64,000 nucleotides of DNA from a virus, in IMG/VR virus record IMGVR_UViG_3300049489_000321, positions 1 through 64,000 of that record; one strand, written 5' to 3'. Below the pieces are notes generated by a model. It saw nothing but the letters and a program-made list of their open reading frames with translations. It ran no database searches and was not told the origin of the DNA. Of the stretch, positions 26,609 to 34,536 are shown piece after piece; positions within the stretch are counted from its first letter, which is position 1; every line of letters begins with the position of its first letter. The position numbers and the translations under genes were made by a program.

Positions 26609-27018
26609 TAATAAAGCTTACCCTTGTTCCACAGTGGTTTGGCGTTATTGGCAATACCCTTAAACGCACTGTTCTCATCTCTAAGCTGTTCTCTAGTAAT
26701 CCCACCAGAATCCAGTCTTCTTTGATCTTCGTCTTTAGACTCTTGTTTTTGCTTAGGTCTATTTTTAACTTCTTCACCGTATTCACACAGAAACGTATGA
26801 AGCTGTTCAATAAACGTAGCAAACGACATATCTTCCGGATTACCAATATGTACGTGAGTTCCATGAGCAGCTACGGTAGCAGAGTTTTCGAACATGTCAG
26901 GATAGAAGCCTACACGCGGCTCGTTAGCTTCAAATTCTTCAACAGTAACGGCGTAATTACATAGTTCCCTAATCTTGAGAACTATCTCGTAACAAAGCTC
27001 TTGGGATGTTTTATTCAT
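26608..27018 (-). CDS. Hypothetical protein, 136 aa
   Basis: Start at ATG 27018 (MNKTSQELCYEIVLK), overlapping the upstream stop; the longer frame from 27126 would read through most of the neighbour's end. A soluble alpha/beta N-terminal part is followed by a charged helix (KNRPKQKQESKDEDQRR). No family recognised. Confidence 0.65.
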   Translation of the reverse strand: MNKTSQELCYEIVLKIRELCNYAVTVEEFEANEPRVGFYPDMFENSATVAAHGTHVHIGNPEDMSFATFIEQLHTFLCEYGEEVKNRPKQKQESKDEDQRRLDSGGITREQLRDENSAFKGIANNAKPLWNKGKLY

Positions 27019-27448
27019 CTTCCGGTATCCCAGTCTCAACCTTGCGCAAAGCGCGCACGATGTGTCTATGTACAGCCCGCCACGAATCATCATACGTGTT
27101 CTCTGGTAGGCGATGACGCCACTCATTGAACGCTTTAACAGCCTTCAGCAATTCTGGAGCGGCAGACATAAGCTTGGCAATTGGCTCTGTTGGGGTGCCC
27201 ATCACCACACCGGTTGACAGTTGGAGACAGGTAAGGGGAAGGCTGGTAATCGAGCAGCTGGCTACAGCCTTCCACGGCAACCGCAACTCGTCGGCTTCGC
27301 GGTCGGCCTTGGCTTGGGCGGCCAACTCTTTTACCTTGCTAACCAACGGGCGTAACGCTGTTGTCAGGGACGGTCCAGGCAGAAAGTAGCCCCAGTCAAC
27401 CTCGGCCAACTCCTCTGCTGTAAGTTCTAGTGTATAGGTCTTCTTCAT
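27011..27448 (-). CDS. Hypothetical protein, 145 aa
   Basis: ATG 27448 (MKKTYTLELTAEELAEVDWG) overlaps the upstream stop. It is GC-richer than its neighbours. A strand, then T-x-EEL helix, then long Ala-rich helices are found in several phage proteins of unknown role. The composition suggests transfer from another phage lineage. Confidence 0.65.
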   Translation of the reverse strand: MKKTYTLELTAEELAEVDWGYFLPGPSLTTALRPLVSKVKELAAQAKADREADELRLPWKAVASCSITSLPLTCLQLSTGVVMGTPTEPIAKLMSAAPELLKAVKAFNEWRHRLPENTYDDSWRAVHRHIVRALRKVETGIPEDE

Positions 27449-27669
27449 AGATTTAACTCCATATGCATTTTGTAAATACCACACATGCAGGTTTCGACGT
27501 GGTTATCCTGACATTCGTCCCAAGCTTGATTAGCTAATTCTATCTTTTTTAGAGCCTTTTGTAGTTCTTGTTGTAGTCCGTGTACGTAACAGGCCCGACA
27601 ATTAGCGTAGCAACCTGGATCGCCGTCTCCCTCATACCTGGCTTTATCATGCGCAAATTCAACCGACAT
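27445..27669 (-). CDS. Small Cys-rich helical protein, 74 aa
   Basis: C-YANCRACYVHG and CMCGIY bracket a helix (LQQELQKALKKIELANQAW). The Cys pairs probably hold zinc. It overlaps both neighbours. Confidence 0.6.
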   Translation of the reverse strand: MSVEFAHDKARYEGDGDPGCYANCRACYVHGLQQELQKALKKIELANQAWDECQDNHVETCMCGIYKMHMELNL

Positions 27670-27943
27670 AGTTCTTCACCTTAAATACGTAGTGACCGCC
27701 TCTTTTTGAGCTTTCCCAGCACAACATCCAAAATATTCTGTTGTCCATTAAAGCACATATAATGTCTTCGTTTCCGCTCCAACCGCAGGTACTGATACGG
27801 TATGTGTTGCCTTTTTGTTTCCAATACTTGTTGTAATTCCACAGGGTATAGACAAATACCATTAATCCTTCGAAATCAGACGAAGGCCAGTTCTTGATTA
27901 ACTCTAGCGATTCTTCGCTAGGATATCCGTTGTCATCAAACAT
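27659..27943 (-). CDS. Hypothetical protein, 94 aa
   Basis: Trp-rich (VYTLWNYNKYWKQKG; FWMLCWESSKRGGHYVF). The two halves alternate strands and loops. Start abuts the upstream stop. No family recognised. Confidence 0.65.
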   Translation of the reverse strand: MFDDNGYPSEESLELIKNWPSSDFEGLMVFVYTLWNYNKYWKQKGNTYRISTCGWSGNEDIICALMDNRIFWMLCWESSKRGGHYVFKVKNYVG

Positions 27944-28191
27944 TAGTTGATTGATTTTAGAGGCTTGTCTTCGGTCATGTACTCCTGAACGGCGCCTTCC
28001 GCGTTAGGAATGAAGACTATACATCTATCTGATTTACGTTCGTCGCAGATAGCAACCAGTTCTAGCAATTTTTCTCTAGAGAAAATGTAAACAACTCCGT
28101 TATCTACACGCGTTACGGCTACGCCGTCTTTAATAACCTTATCGAACAACTCATCAATGATTCCGTCAACTTCTCCGTCATTGTCGTTCAT
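27943..28191 (-). CDS. Hypothetical protein, 82 aa
   Basis: Acidic N-terminus (MNDNDGEVDGIIDELFDKVIK), alpha/beta middle. Coupled by ATGA to the wHTH-like gene upstream. Unknown. Confidence 0.65.
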   Translation of the reverse strand: MNDNDGEVDGIIDELFDKVIKDGVAVTRVDNGVVYIFSREKLLELVAICDERKSDRCIVFIPNAEGAVQEYMTEDKPLKSIN

Positions 28192-28448
28192 AGACCTAAC
28201 ACTTCCTTCCTAATATACAGAGACCAATCGTCGCTCACTGCGACAAATCCGTTGTCGATCAGACGCCTTAAAGCGTCTTTACCTTCTCGTTCGTCAATCT
28301 CTAGACGTTTAAAAAGTATTCTAGCGCGCACTCGACTTGAAGAGATAGCCGACAGCATATTTTTTTCTAACTTACTAAGGATACGTCGCGCGTTAGTGTT
28401 AGGGTCAAAGACCATTACGTTTTCAAATACATGTGTGTTAGTAGACAT
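28188..28448 (-). CDS. Winged-helix-like small regulator candidate, 86 aa
   Basis: LEKNMLSAISSSRVRARILFKRL then DEREGKDALRRLIDNGFVAVSDDWSLYIRKEVLG has the helix, helix, recognition helix and two-strand wing layout of MarR/GntR-like winged helices, without cofactor domain. DNA binding is inferred. It follows a rho-independent terminator, so it is probably first in its transcript. Confidence 0.55.
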   Translation of the reverse strand: MSTNTHVFENVMVFDPNTNARRILSKLEKNMLSAISSSRVRARILFKRLEIDEREGKDALRRLIDNGFVAVSDDWSLYIRKEVLGL

Positions 28449-28458
28449 TTTCTCCTTA

Positions 28459-28498
28459 AAACAAAACCGCTACGAGTCCTGATACAACCCGTAGCGGC
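28459..28498 (-). terminator. Rho-independent terminator after the heat-shock gene
   Basis: On the minus strand CCGCTACG pairs with CGTAGCGG and is followed by TTTTGTTTT. It ends the small heat-shock protein transcript and lies just before AAGGAGAAA of the next gene. Confidence 0.8.
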
Positions 28499-28522
28499 TT
28501 GGTAACAGTTGTCAAAGTTTTT

Positions 28523-28921
28523 CTACTCTACACGGATAGGAATCTTGTTGTCAACCACATTGGTTGAGTCTTTTTTAGGCACTGAAATGGTTAGTACACC
28601 TAGTTTTAGGCAAACATCGATTTTATCTAAATCCATAACGTCGTGAATAGTTAATTTAGTCTGGTACTTTTTGTTGTTGCACGAATAGTTTACGTGAAGC
28701 TTACCGTTAGTGATCGTAACCGCCACGTCTTTTGCGGGCACCCCGGGTACTGCTAACGAATACGTGTACACGCCGTCTTTTTCAGACCAATATCTTGTGC
28801 CGCTATGCCAGCCGTTCCAAGTATCGGTTGATAAGTCTTTAAACACGTCATTGAATCCTTGAAAAATGTCGTCCCACTCATTGCGTCGTTTAGTCATGTT
28901 ATTGTTATACCTTGTTAACAT
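28523..28921 (-). CDS. Small heat-shock protein (Hsp20/alpha-crystallin), 132 aa
   Basis: Start at ATG 28921, six bases after a perfect AGGAGG; longer frames are rejected. The alpha-crystallin domain is clear: GVYTYSLAVPGVPAKDVAVT, then L-x-V-x-YSC, then the conserved LKLGVLTISVPKK (the GVLTI hallmark). A C-terminal IPI (the I-x-I anchor) follows. It holds unfolding proteins in solution, probably helping capsid or replication proteins fold. Small Hsps are known in cyanophages and a few other large phages. It has its own terminator and the best ribosome site in the leftward run, suggesting high expression. Confidence 0.9.
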   Translation of the reverse strand: MLTRYNNNMTKRRNEWDDIFQGFNDVFKDLSTDTWNGWHSGTRYWSEKDGVYTYSLAVPGVPAKDVAVTITNGKLHVNYSCNNKKYQTKLTIHDVMDLDKIDVCLKLGVLTISVPKKDSTNVVDNKIPIRVE

Positions 28922-28958
28922 AGTTAACCTCCTGAGACTACAATTTAAGCATTGTTTG

Positions 28959-29234
28959 TTAGGCGTCAAGAGGTGGAATGTCGATTTCATTACATTCTGG
29001 GCAAATTGCTCGAAATTCCGTTACTTTATCGTCCATGTACCAGTACGTGTTGTTGCGTTCTTCTGTGTTAAAAACGTGCTTATTGGAGCACATGTAGGTA
29101 CTTGTGGGTTCGTTTTTGTCGTCTACAACGACCCACATGCTTCCGTAACTCTCCGAAACTCTTTTAAAAAAGAATCTTTTAACAAAAACGTATAAAAAAG
29201 CGATGATGTTTACAACTAGTAGAAACGTCCACAT
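28959..29234 (-). CDS. Membrane-anchored zinc-ribbon protein, 91 aa
   Basis: ATG 29234 overlaps the SpoU stop as TGATG. N-terminal membrane segment (TFLLVVNIIAFLYVFV), basic patch (KRFFFKR), then a cytoplasmic part with C-S-N-KH and CPEC. Function unknown. Confidence 0.6.
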   Translation of the reverse strand: MWTFLLVVNIIAFLYVFVKRFFFKRVSESYGSMWVVVDDKNEPTSTYMCSNKHVFNTEERNNTYWYMDDKVTEFRAICPECNEIDIPPLDA

Positions 29235-29788
29235 CAACGCATGCTCTCCACTACCTTGTAGGCAACCAGAGCAGCCGCTACGCCCACGTTTAGAGAAATG
29301 TTGACTCCGTACATAGGGATCGAAACAAACGCGTCACAGAGGCTTAGAGCCTCTTCTGAGACCCCTGTGGTTTCGTTACCTACCACGATAGCTGTTGGAC
29401 CGTCAAACTGAAGCTGGTTGTAGTCCACTGATTTTTCGCTCAATTCTACAGCTACGACCTTAATATCACGGTAATGTTTTAAATAGTCGATAGCGTACGC
29501 AGCTGATTCTGCCTTTCGCCAAGGAACAATCTTGTACGTCCCGCACGAAGCTTTTGTGATTTTGGTGTTAGGCGGTACCTCAGAATTGCCACAGATTATC
29601 AGCATTTCTGCGAAAACCGCGTCGGCAAGACGAAACAACCCACCGATGTTGAACGTGTCCAAAATGTTGTCAGCAATAATGATTAATGGATTACGTTTAG
29701 AACTTATTTTTATTTCTTCTATTGGCATTTTTCTTATTTGACTACCCTTTAGCTTTGAATTTTCTGAATTGTATGATATATTAGACAT
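29234..29788 (-). CDS. SpoU/TrmH-family RNA 2'-O-methyltransferase, 184 aa
   Basis: All three SPOUT motifs are present: motif 1 DTFNIGGLFRLADA (Asn47, Arg53), motif 2 AIVVGNETTGVSEEAL (Gly137, Asn138, Glu139) and motif 3 IPMYGVNISLNVGVAAALVAY (Ser165, Leu-Asn-Val). These bind S-adenosylmethionine in the trefoil knot and methylate a ribose 2'-OH of tRNA or rRNA. The length is close to TrmH without extensions. It starts two bases from the divergent HNH gene. Confidence 0.9.
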   Translation of the reverse strand: MSNISYNSENSKLKGSQIRKMPIEEIKISSKRNPLIIIADNILDTFNIGGLFRLADAVFAEMLIICGNSEVPPNTKITKASCGTYKIVPWRKAESAAYAIDYLKHYRDIKVVAVELSEKSVDYNQLQFDGPTAIVVGNETTGVSEEALSLCDAFVSIPMYGVNISLNVGVAAALVAYKVVESMR

Positions 29789-29789
29789 T

Positions 29790-30431
29790 ATGATATCAAA
29801 AAGTCCTATTCCAGATGATGTTTTTATTAAAGCAATAGAAAATGCTGTTACCGTTAGAAATGCGTTAGAGTTAATGGGAAGTGCTATTAGTGGAAATAGT
29901 TACGCTATATTTTGGAGACGTGTCGAAAGACTTAATATTAATACAGATCACTTAAATGTAAGGCATTGGCGTTCAGACAGAAAACCTAATCCATCAAGAC
30001 CTGTTTCATATTATCTACAATTTGAAGGACCAGTTGTACAATCTACATTATTGAAAAAACGTCTTATAAAAGAAGGACTATTAAATGAAAAATGCTATAA
30101 ATGTGGCGTAATTGAATGGTGCGGTGATAGATTGACGCTGCATTTAGATCACATAGATGGATATAAATTCAATAATCAATTAGAAAATCTACGTTTACTA
30201 TGCCCAAATTGTCATAGTCAAACCGATACGTATGCAGGAAAGAATTATAAACATTACGACAAAAACAAAATCATAAGAGCAATGAAGGCTAGTGATGCTT
30301 GGGATAGAAGCAAGATACTAAAAATTTCTCCTGCTGTGAAGCCTGTAAAAACGTGTGTTACTTGTGCGAAAGAAATATCCAAAAAAGCTAAAAGATGTAG
30401 TTCATGTGCTGCCAAAAATAGAGGCAGATAA
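29790..30431 (+). CDS. HNH endonuclease, 213 aa, opposite strand
   Basis: Start at ATG 29790, head-to-head with the SpoU gene. Motif: C-YKCG...LTLHLDHIDGYKFNNQLENLRLLCPNCHSQTDTY, a zinc-supported HNH with the HLDHIDG catalytic and NLR-LCPNCH parts. A second four-Cys set closes the C-terminus (CVTCAKEISKKAKRCSSC). It is AT-rich compared with neighbours and is the only rightward gene in a 19-kb leftward run: a probable mobile insertion. Confidence 0.9.
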   Translation: MISKSPIPDDVFIKAIENAVTVRNALELMGSAISGNSYAIFWRRVERLNINTDHLNVRHWRSDRKPNPSRPVSYYLQFEGPVVQSTLLKKRLIKEGLLNEKCYKCGVIEWCGDRLTLHLDHIDGYKFNNQLENLRLLCPNCHSQTDTYAGKNYKHYDKNKIIRAMKASDAWDRSKILKISPAVKPVKTCVTCAKEISKKAKRCSSCAAKNRGR

Positions 30432-30432
30432 C

Positions 30433-30696
30433 TTACCACGTTCGTTCCTTCTTTTCTACGCGAATATTCGCGCCATCCCAATAGTCAAGTTCGTAATAAA
30501 TTGGATTACCTTCGTCGTCTTCAAGACCGTCGTAATTCAGCGACTGTTCTCCCCCGCCGTCGCTCATCCACGCTTTGAATAACGCAGCATCTTCGTATGA
30601 ATCGAACACAAACGTTAACTCATTATTATGTTCGTCCCATCTGGCTTTTTTAGCTTCTCGTTCTTCCGGAGTTAAGGATTTCCAATCAATACTCAT
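30433..30696 (-). CDS. Hypothetical acidic protein, 87 aa
   Basis: Charged helical start (TPEEREAKKARWDEHNN), then LTFVFDSYEDAALFKAWMSDGG, a strand-helix unit seen in several phage proteins, and an acidic end. One base separates its stop from the convergent HNH stop. Function unknown. Confidence 0.65.
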   Translation of the reverse strand: MSIDWKSLTPEEREAKKARWDEHNNELTFVFDSYEDAALFKAWMSDGGGEQSLNYDGLEDDEGNPIYYELDYWDGANIRVEKKERTW

Positions 30697-30698
30697 GT

Positions 30699-31013
30699 CT
30701 ATCTCTGTTCATTTTCAATCTTCAATTTTACTAAACCGTGTACGCTAATAAACGTCATTCCATTAACTACGTAGTTAAACGCATTTGAATAAATACACAT
30801 TCCCGAAGCAACGGAGTTTCTGATCTCAGTAGAAACGTCCTCCATGACTCCAGCTTGATTCAAAAACCAATAAGCATCACGTGGTTTTAAATAGACGAAT
30901 CCGTCGCTAACAGCCTTCTTACAAAGGGAATCAAAGAGTTTTTCATCAAACTCTTTAACTCCCTCAGCTTCTAGTTCTTGTAACGTTGTCGAAAGTTCTT
31001 CCATGTTTATCAC
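30699..31013 (-). CDS. Hypothetical protein, 104 aa
   Basis: GTG 31013 or ATG 31004 start; either overlaps the upstream gene by 40-50 bases, which is unusually long here. Helical N-terminal half, then VYLKPRDAYWFLNQAGVMEDV. No family recognised. Confidence 0.6.
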   Translation of the reverse strand: MINMEELSTTLQELEAEGVKEFDEKLFDSLCKKAVSDGFVYLKPRDAYWFLNQAGVMEDVSTEIRNSVASGMCIYSNAFNYVVNGMTFISVHGLVKLKIENEQR

Positions 31014-31233
31014 ACGTAATTACTGATTTATATAGATGTTCTTTTGGGTAATAAAGCTTAACTAATTCATTGAAATTACATATGTCTTCTTTGTTAAAAA
31101 GATCTGCGTAGTCTTTTGTAGCCTTGATCTTACGATCATACAGTCTAAATCCTACAGTTCTCCACCATATTGATCTAAGCCATTTGAACGGCTGATAATA
31201 GACACCACAGAACTCACATCTAAAGAACGACAT
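30964..31233 (-). CDS. Hypothetical protein with CEFC motif, 89 aa
   Basis: FRCEFCGVYY at the start and CDKHG near the end may bind one zinc. The middle is basic and aromatic (WLRSIWWRTVGFRLYDRKIK). Its last codons are shared with the next gene in another frame. Confidence 0.6.
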   Translation of the reverse strand: MSFFRCEFCGVYYQPFKWLRSIWWRTVGFRLYDRKIKATKDYADLFNKEDICNFNELVKLYYPKEHLYKSVITCDKHGRTFDNVTRTRS

Positions 31234-31239
31234 ACAAAA

Positions 31240-31446
31240 TTACTGCTTCTTTTTACCGGAACGCATATCTAGTTCTTCGCACGCCGCTTTATTACGTGCT
31301 TCCGTTTCTTTAATGGTGTCGTTAATTCCTTTGGAATACGACTTTTTATCCTCTTTTAAATTATTAATTCTTTCAACATTACGCACTACCGCGTCCTTAA
31401 TCTCGTCGTCCGTCATTGCGCTAAAATCAAATTCAAAATCTTCCAT
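31240..31446 (-). CDS. Small coiled protein, 68 aa
   Basis: Charged helices throughout (DDEIKDAVVRNVERINNLKEDKK). ATG follows AAGGAGATAACATG, a strong ribosome site. No family recognised. Confidence 0.65.
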   Translation of the reverse strand: MEDFEFDFSAMTDDEIKDAVVRNVERINNLKEDKKSYSKGINDTIKETEARNKAACEELDMRSGKKKQ

Positions 31447-31456
31447 GTTATCTCCT

Positions 31457-31666
31457 TTATTTCTTATTCGCTGATGTTTCTATATGATCGTAAAACCTAA
31501 CACCGCCCCAACGCCTTGACATCATTCCACGAAGCCACTTACTAAAGTCTTTAGCACAGGCGCCACACAAAACAGTATTTTCTGAATGTATGTGTCCTGT
31601 TGCTTCATGATACGGACTTCCACAAGCAGCGCAAGTTATTTTGTTAAACTGTTCTCTACCATCCAC
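31457..31666 (-). CDS. Small zinc-ribbon protein, 69 aa
   Basis: CAACGSPYHEATGHIHSE then CGAC gives a four-Cys ribbon with extra His. GTG start at 31666 overlaps the upstream gene by 31 bases. Function unknown. Confidence 0.6.
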   Translation of the reverse strand: MDGREQFNKITCAACGSPYHEATGHIHSENTVLCGACAKDFSKWLRGMMSRRWGGVRFYDHIETSANKK

Positions 31667-32289
31667 GTATATAACTCTTCTTCATATTTATCAAATTGAT
31701 TAGAAACAATCCTGTTTCTTTGTAAGACAAGCCTTCTAATAATGTCTTTCTTAAAAGGCCACATCTTGTAATAGTCCCAACCAGTAAAGTACTTGGAATA
31801 TACTTCAAGCCTATCATCGGTTAATGCCTTACCCTCGTAGTAATCACATCGCATACTAATGGAATAGCCCTCGACCTCCATCTTCATACGCCAGTATGCG
31901 GGCCATGGCAAGAAGCATAAAGCTGTTGGTATTAAAAACCACAAAGAAAGTATAGAAAGTAACCCAAAAATCGGTATTAGAGAAAGCGGAAATAGATACA
32001 GAAATCCCATAACTAGACGAGTATACTTCTTTGCCTGTAGTGCGTGTCTACCTTCGTGCCACAACACGCTGTATTCACCTGTGAATCTAGGCATGTCTGC
32101 TAGGTTAGGACGATACACTGTATACCCGATGGTCGTCCAGAAATCCGCCATATAGTATGGATTTCCTACTAGTTTTAATAGTCTACTTATTAAGTTCTGG
32201 TGCCACACGTTTCGTTTGTTTTTAACATTAAATTTAGGTACAAAACGTTGTTGTATACGTGCTAGCGCACTAATTGCTGTTTTATGCAT
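31636..32289 (-). CDS. Membrane protein with HExxH-like motif, 217 aa
   Basis: VLWHEGRHALQAKKY (His78, Glu79, His82) is followed by two or three membrane segments (VMGFLYLFPLSLIPIFGLLSILSLWFLI is split by turns) and an E-containing helix (KMEVEGYSIS). This resembles integral-membrane zinc peptidases with a third Glu ligand. It could equally be a catalytically silent relative. Basic N-terminus (about residues 10-40) faces the cytoplasm. Confidence 0.6.
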   Translation of the reverse strand: MHKTAISALARIQQRFVPKFNVKNKRNVWHQNLISRLLKLVGNPYYMADFWTTIGYTVYRPNLADMPRFTGEYSVLWHEGRHALQAKKYTRLVMGFLYLFPLSLIPIFGLLSILSLWFLIPTALCFLPWPAYWRMKMEVEGYSISMRCDYYEGKALTDDRLEVYSKYFTGWDYYKMWPFKKDIIRRLVLQRNRIVSNQFDKYEEELYTWMVENSLTK

Positions 32290-32292
32290 AAA

Positions 32293-32880
32293 TTACGTCC
32301 ATAGATATCCTCTAATAGAAACCAGTTTAATAAGTTGCTCATTATCGCGTGTGTCTGAAAAGTTGTACGCCTTTAACCAAGCTTCCATATCCCCGCTCTC
32401 GTCGGCCTCTTTCATTAAACGCTTGGACTCTTTGTAGTCTTTTTCACGACCACCATTAACCCACCATTCGTATAGTTCAACGGCGGTTTCGTACACACGT
32501 TTTGATTCTTCATCAGCGCTGTATTCGTATTGAAATAGTAGATTTTTCAATCCCTTTTCTTTTTCACAAAAGTCTTGGAAGATGTTAAAAGCAGCGTACA
32601 AAATGGCGGAATCTCTATCGATCCATCCCCATTTGTAACCCGTAGCCTTGTTAGCCAAAGACACCATGTGATATCTGTTCCATATATGGCATCTAATGAA
32701 ATACCAAGCATGTGAAAGATTACTTACCACGTGCCTATGCCACAACAAAGGCAATTCACGTTTAATAAAGTATTGCACAGGGAATTTACTTTTAGTTTCG
32801 TCGTGCCAAGTTTCCCATTCTTCCCACGTCAAGCCATCAGGAGTATTGTATGCAGTCCAAAATAGTAAGAATCTTTTCAT
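32293..32880 (-). CDS. Hypothetical Trp-rich protein, 195 aa
   Basis: A run of aromatic and His residues (LPLLWHRHVVSNLSHAWYFIRCHIWNRYHMV) in a mostly helical protein; similar layouts occur in other large phages. No active-site motif recognised. It abuts the metallopeptidase-like gene by three bases. Confidence 0.65.
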   Translation of the reverse strand: MKRFLLFWTAYNTPDGLTWEEWETWHDETKSKFPVQYFIKRELPLLWHRHVVSNLSHAWYFIRCHIWNRYHMVSLANKATGYKWGWIDRDSAILYAAFNIFQDFCEKEKGLKNLLFQYEYSADEESKRVYETAVELYEWWVNGGREKDYKESKRLMKEADESGDMEAWLKAYNFSDTRDNEQLIKLVSIRGYLWT

Positions 32881-32881
32881 A

Positions 32882-33133
32882 TTAGTAATTTTCTTCTATA
32901 TCTGGTTGTACAGCAAAATCTTTTATAATCTCCATAATACAAGACTCGCATAGATCGAATCTGTATTCGGTGCAATCACCCATTCGTGAGCCGTATCCAC
33001 CAGAATACCAAACATCAAGGAAGTTACCGTTTGTTACTTCTTCCTTATCTATAGTAAGTTCGCATCTATTGCAAACCACTGCTTTATGTATAACTACCGA
33101 TGTGGTTACTTGTTTTGTTTCTGTAATTCTCAT
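32882..33133 (-). CDS. Small zinc-binding protein of the CNRC...GYGS...CESC type, 83 aa
   Basis: VCNRCELTI, WYSGGYGSRMGDCTEYRFDLCESC matches a small bacterial and phage family in which two CxxC knuckles flank a GYGS-xx-GD turn. Its role is unknown. Coupled to the next gene by ATGA. Confidence 0.7.
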   Translation of the reverse strand: MRITETKQVTTSVVIHKAVVCNRCELTIDKEEVTNGNFLDVWYSGGYGSRMGDCTEYRFDLCESCIMEIIKDFAVQPDIEENY

Positions 33134-33333
33134 GAGTCGATAAGATCCAAAAGCTCTGCGCTTAGTTCGACTATCCTTGTTACCTTATCTAGCTCGTGAC
33201 TGTCAAGGCTGCCGTCGTTATAATATAAAATGCTTTTCATATTATTTACAGCCATTCTAAAGTTCATATCTTTTGTTTTGCTCTGCAGTAATGGCAACCA
33301 CATTGCAATGCAATCTCGTGTGCTTATCCCCAT
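33130..33333 (-). CDS. Hypothetical protein, 67 aa
   Basis: Helical (FRMAVNNMKSILYYN; ELDKVTRIVELSAELLDLID). Overlaps both neighbours. No family recognised. Confidence 0.65.
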   Translation of the reverse strand: MGISTRDCIAMWLPLLQSKTKDMNFRMAVNNMKSILYYNDGSLDSHELDKVTRIVELSAELLDLIDS

Positions 33334-34187
33334 TTACGTTTAAAGTCTCCTGGTTCCATAGAACAGTAGTCGTCCCAATATTCTTTATTATCAAATTTAC
33401 CAGATGAAGTAGTCGCTTTTTCAAACAATTGGTCCACAAAACTTTTAGTCACTCGTTCAGGTTCGGTTGGTGGAGCTTCTACTAGTTCATCTAGTGTAGT
33501 AAATCCGCGTTTTTTGTATTTATCAATTCTGTGCAAAGCAGTACTTACATTAGCCGTACCGCATATAAGTAGTTTTTTATCCAAATTAGCCTTCACCGCA
33601 CCTTCGTTTTGGTAAAACATGTGTGTTACTGTCTTTCCTCCAAAAGCGTGATACGCTATACCTACTCTGCAGTGTAATAAATCAAAATGCCTAATAACAT
33701 CATAACAACTATTGTGCCACTGTCTTTTAATTAGTTGAATAGGCTTATCTACAGGCAACATGTTCAACGGTCCTGGTAGCATGTTAATATAATTTAGTTT
33801 ATATGGTTCTTTTTGTAGCAAATTCAGATCGTTAGGATCTTCTACGTAATACCCTAAATCAGTCAATCTGTTAACAACTCTAGTAAACTGTTGAAGATCT
33901 TTGAAGAAGATATCAATGTCATTAGCGTCGCCTAGATTGCCGTAAAGACAAGCTGCCACACATCCCCCAGCAATGTACACGTCTTCTGGAATCCAATCCA
34001 AACAATCCTGAATTTTCTGTATTCCCTGCTTGTCCTTCCACGGAACAGTGTTCATTTCACACGTAGGTAACTCATGTCCATTAATGTGTGACGCGTAACT
34101 AAATTCCTCTGCCGACATGCTTTCGCCTGTTGCATGGTTTATTTTGTCAGGAATGTTGCTGGTTTTGTTATTTTTTGTGTATGACAT
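33324..34187 (-). CDS. Pol-beta-superfamily nucleotidyltransferase, 287 aa
   Basis: Residues 70-95 read DVYIAGGCVAACLYGNLGDA then NDIDIFF: the GG motif followed by D-x-D (Asp90, Asp92) of the nucleotidyltransferase fold, most like the CCA-adding-enzyme type GG-x-V-x..L-G-x-x-D-x-D but without the VRD arginine. The remaining 190 residues are mixed. Members transfer a nucleotide to RNA, protein or another nucleotide; the substrate is not evident. It overlaps the SLOG/DUF2493 gene by 20 bases, an association worth testing. Confidence 0.75.
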   Translation of the reverse strand: MSYTKNNKTSNIPDKINHATGESMSAEEFSYASHINGHELPTCEMNTVPWKDKQGIQKIQDCLDWIPEDVYIAGGCVAACLYGNLGDANDIDIFFKDLQQFTRVVNRLTDLGYYVEDPNDLNLLQKEPYKLNYINMLPGPLNMLPVDKPIQLIKRQWHNSCYDVIRHFDLLHCRVGIAYHAFGGKTVTHMFYQNEGAVKANLDKKLLICGTANVSTALHRIDKYKKRGFTTLDELVEAPPTEPERVTKSFVDQLFEKATTSSGKFDNKEYWDDYCSMEPGDFKRKWG

Positions 34188-34536
34188 TTACTATTTTTTG
34201 GTAGATACTGAGACCGGCTCTTTTTGCTTCAAATAACATGTTATTTGAACCATCACTTGTTCCATCCCACACTAGCACCAACCCTCCGGTTGATCCAACG
34301 TATTCGGCCATTTCTTTGTTTCTTTTTGGACCGGCTGCTAGCCCAAAAGTATTCCACTTAGCTATGAATGGTTGCACGGGAATGTCGTATTTATTGGCAT
34401 AATCCTCGCCTAAGCTATCTACGCCTCTACATCTTCCTGAGACTATTTCTGTTATAACAAATCCACTCTCTTTTATAGCCTGTTCTACTACGTCGTAGTC
34501 GTAGAAGTTACGAGATCCAGCCACAATTACTTTCAT
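34168..34536 (-). CDS. DUF2493 (SLOG superfamily, YspA-like) protein, 122 aa
   Basis: Start at ATG 34536 in TGATG. The family signature is complete: GSRNFYDYDVV, VSGRCRGVDSLGEDYA, FIAKWNTFGLAAGPKRNKEM, then VLVWDGTSDGSNNMLFEAKRAGL. SLOG proteins have a Rossmann-like fold that binds nucleotides or their derivatives; DUF2493 members are common in phages with unknown ligand. Confidence 0.85.
   Translation of the reverse strand: MKVIVAGSRNFYDYDVVEQAIKESGFVITEIVSGRCRGVDSLGEDYANKYDIPVQPFIAKWNTFGLAAGPKRNKEMAEYVGSTGGLVLVWDGTSDGSNNMLFEAKRAGLSIYQKIVNVIHKK

Noticed and set aside
26348-26611. Rightward open frame opposite the 63-aa gene
   Set aside because: It lies antisense in a tightly packed leftward run and has no start signals.
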